A stretch of 16,344 nucleotides of DNA from Ruminococcaceae bacterium UBA5408 (GTDB lineage Bacteria; Bacillota; Clostridia; Oscillospirales; Acutalibacteraceae): assembly GCA_002407645.1 (NCBI GenBank), contig DHNU01000031.1, positions 2,398 through 18,741 on the forward strand, read 5' to 3'. A program made the position numbers and the translations under genes. Each line of letters starts with the position of its first letter. The first letter of the stretch is position 1. Under the pieces are notes generated by a model. That model did no database searches and was not told the origin of the DNA. It worked only from the letters and a program-made list of their open reading frames with translations. Shown piece by piece: positions 15,218-16,344 of the stretch.

Positions 15218-16344
15218 TCAGCCAAATATTAAGCTTCCAACATTATACACCAAAAACGATACCACCCAAGCTACTCCGGTTTGAAACAATACCACTCCCG
15301 CAGCACTTTTTGCACTGCCCATTTCTCGTTTAACCGCACTAATTGCAGCAACGCACGGCGTATAAAGAAGAGTAAAGACTAAATAAGAACAAGCCGAAAC
15401 AGGTGTAAACAGCGTTGTAAGCGTATTAGTAAGGTTAGCAACATTATTTCCCGTTAAAACAGCAAGTGTACTTACAACCGCTTCTTTAGCTGTAAATCCT
15501 GTAATCAAGGCTGTTGAAAGTCTCCAGTCGCTGAAACCAAGCGGAGCAAAAACAGGTGCAATAAACCTGCCTATTCCGGCGAGCATGCTGTCAGCACCGG
15601 TGCTTCCGACAACATTAAAGCGTGTATCAAACGACTGTAAGAACCATATGATTATTGTAGCCGCAAATATGATAGTAAATGCACGAACCAAAAAATCTTT
15701 TGCTTTATCCCACATTAAAAGTCCAACACTTTTAGCACTCGGAAAACGGTAGTTTGGAAGTTCCATAACAAAAGGAACGGGATTGCCGTGAAAAACTGTA
15801 TTTTTAAGAACAAGTCCACTTATAATTCCGACTATTATTCCTGTAATATAAAGAGCAGCCATTACAAGTGTCGCATGGTTGGGGAAAAATGCAGCGGTAA
15901 ACACTGCATAAATTGGAAGTTTTGCACTGCAGCTCATGAACGGTGTCAAAAGTATGGTCATTTTACGGTCTCGTTCACTTGATAAAGTTCTGGTAGCCAT
16001 AATTGCAGGAACAGAACAACCGAACCCTATAAGCATTGGGACAAAACTTCTTCCCGAAAGTCCGATTTTACGTAAAAGTTTATCCATAACAAACGCAACC
16101 CTTGCCATGTATCCGCTGTCTTCCAAAATTGAAAGGAAAAAGAAAAGCACGACAATAATAGGCAGAAAAGAAAGTACGCTTCCTACACCGGCAAAAATGC
16201 CGTCTATAATAAGAGAATGAACTACAGGATTTATTCCGTATGTTGTAAGGCCTGCACTTGCCGCATTAGTAACAAAATCTATTACCACAGAAAGTAAATC
16301 GCTTAAAGCTCTGCCTATAACTCCAAAGGTTAAGTAAAACACCA
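15218..16344 (-). CDS. feoB: Ferrous iron transporter FeoB, canonical type, C-terminal part (partial)
   Basis: The visible 375 or so residues are the membrane domain of FeoB. The G-protein domain lies beyond the right edge; the frame is open to the last base, and the GTG at 16340-16342 is internal, not a start. Canonical Gate motifs are present: SGYMARVAFVMDKLLRKIGLSG, GFGCSVPAIMATRTL, and the TPFMSCSAKLPIYAVF stretch with its conserved Cys, followed by MELPNYRFPS, GFTAKEAVVSTLAVL and the C-terminal LLYTPCVAAISAVKREMG. It transports Fe(II) across the cytoplasmic membrane. It is followed after 18 bases by the Cys-rich FeoB-associated gene and then a probable terminator. Its canonical gates contrast with the FeoB at 11000-13147, so the genome carries at least two FeoB paralogs. 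Confidence 0.96.
   Translation of the reverse strand, partial: VFYLTFGVIGRALSDLLSVVIDFVTNAASAGLTTYGINPVVHSLIIDGIFAGVGSVLSFLPIIVVLFFFLSILEDSGYMARVAFVMDKLLRKIGLSGRSFVPMLIGFGCSVPAIMATRTLSSERDRKMTILLTPFMSCSAKLPIYAVFTAAFFPNHATLVMAALYITGIIVGIISGLVLKNTVFHGNPVPFVMELPNYRFPSAKSVGLLMWDKAKDFLVRAFTIIFAATIIIWFLQSFDTRFNVVGSTGADSMLAGIGRFIAPVFAPLGFSDWRLSTALITGFTAKEAVVSTLAVLTGNNVANLTNTLTTLFTPVSACSYLVFTLLYTPCVAAISAVKREMGSAKSAAGVVLFQTGVAWVVSFLVYNVGSLIFG

Overview
The window looks like chromosomal DNA of a low-GC anaerobic Firmicute, probably of the Clostridia. The signs are an A/T-rich sequence, strong AGGAGG-type ribosome binding sites, frequent GTG/TTG starts, a reverse rubrerythrin paired with a PerR regulator, a YitT-family membrane protein, and Feo iron transport with the small Cys-rich FeoB-associated protein. 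I see no tRNA, rRNA, CRISPR array, phage or insertion sequence. Most genes are ordinary core or near-core functions.

Layout. (1) 1-2246, minus strand: an apparent operon of a COG2426 small membrane protein, an HI0933-type flavoprotein and a COG2509 FAD-dependent dehydrogenase. The last gene runs off the left edge and carries a one-base frameshift in an A run. (2) 2401-3551, minus strand: a PerR-type peroxide regulator followed by reverse rubrerythrin. It has its own promoter, a PerR-box-like palindrome over the -10 region and a clean terminator. (3) 3649-4639, plus strand: a single YitT-family gene with a good promoter and a terminator shared with the convergent gene. (4) 4650-6182, minus strand: a membrane GGDEF-EAL protein with a degenerate GGDEF motif and an intact EAL domain. 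(5) 6309-10483, plus strand: an operon of a ribbon-helix-helix (RHH) protein, ClpB, a PPC/DUF296 protein and a Dabb protein. Its promoter overlaps a perfect 9-bp inverted repeat. (6) 10668-13215, plus strand: feoA and feoB, with a terminator-like hairpin between them. (7) 13355-14704, minus strand: an APC-family amino acid permease. (8) 14705-15049: non-coding DNA with palindromes and a long imperfect inverted repeat. (9) 15050-16344, minus strand: a second, canonical-type FeoB (partial at the right edge) and a 49-residue Cys-rich FeoB-associated protein.

How it fits together: the window suggests an anaerobe investing in peroxide and oxygen defence (PerR and rubrerythrin), proteostasis (ClpB) and ferrous iron uptake through two FeoB paralogs of distinct sequence type. 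The best leads are the RHH-ClpB-PPC-Dabb operon with its candidate operator, the paired FeoB subtypes with the feoA-feoB hairpin, and the broken dehydrogenase reading frame. Nothing here is clearly a new biological system.
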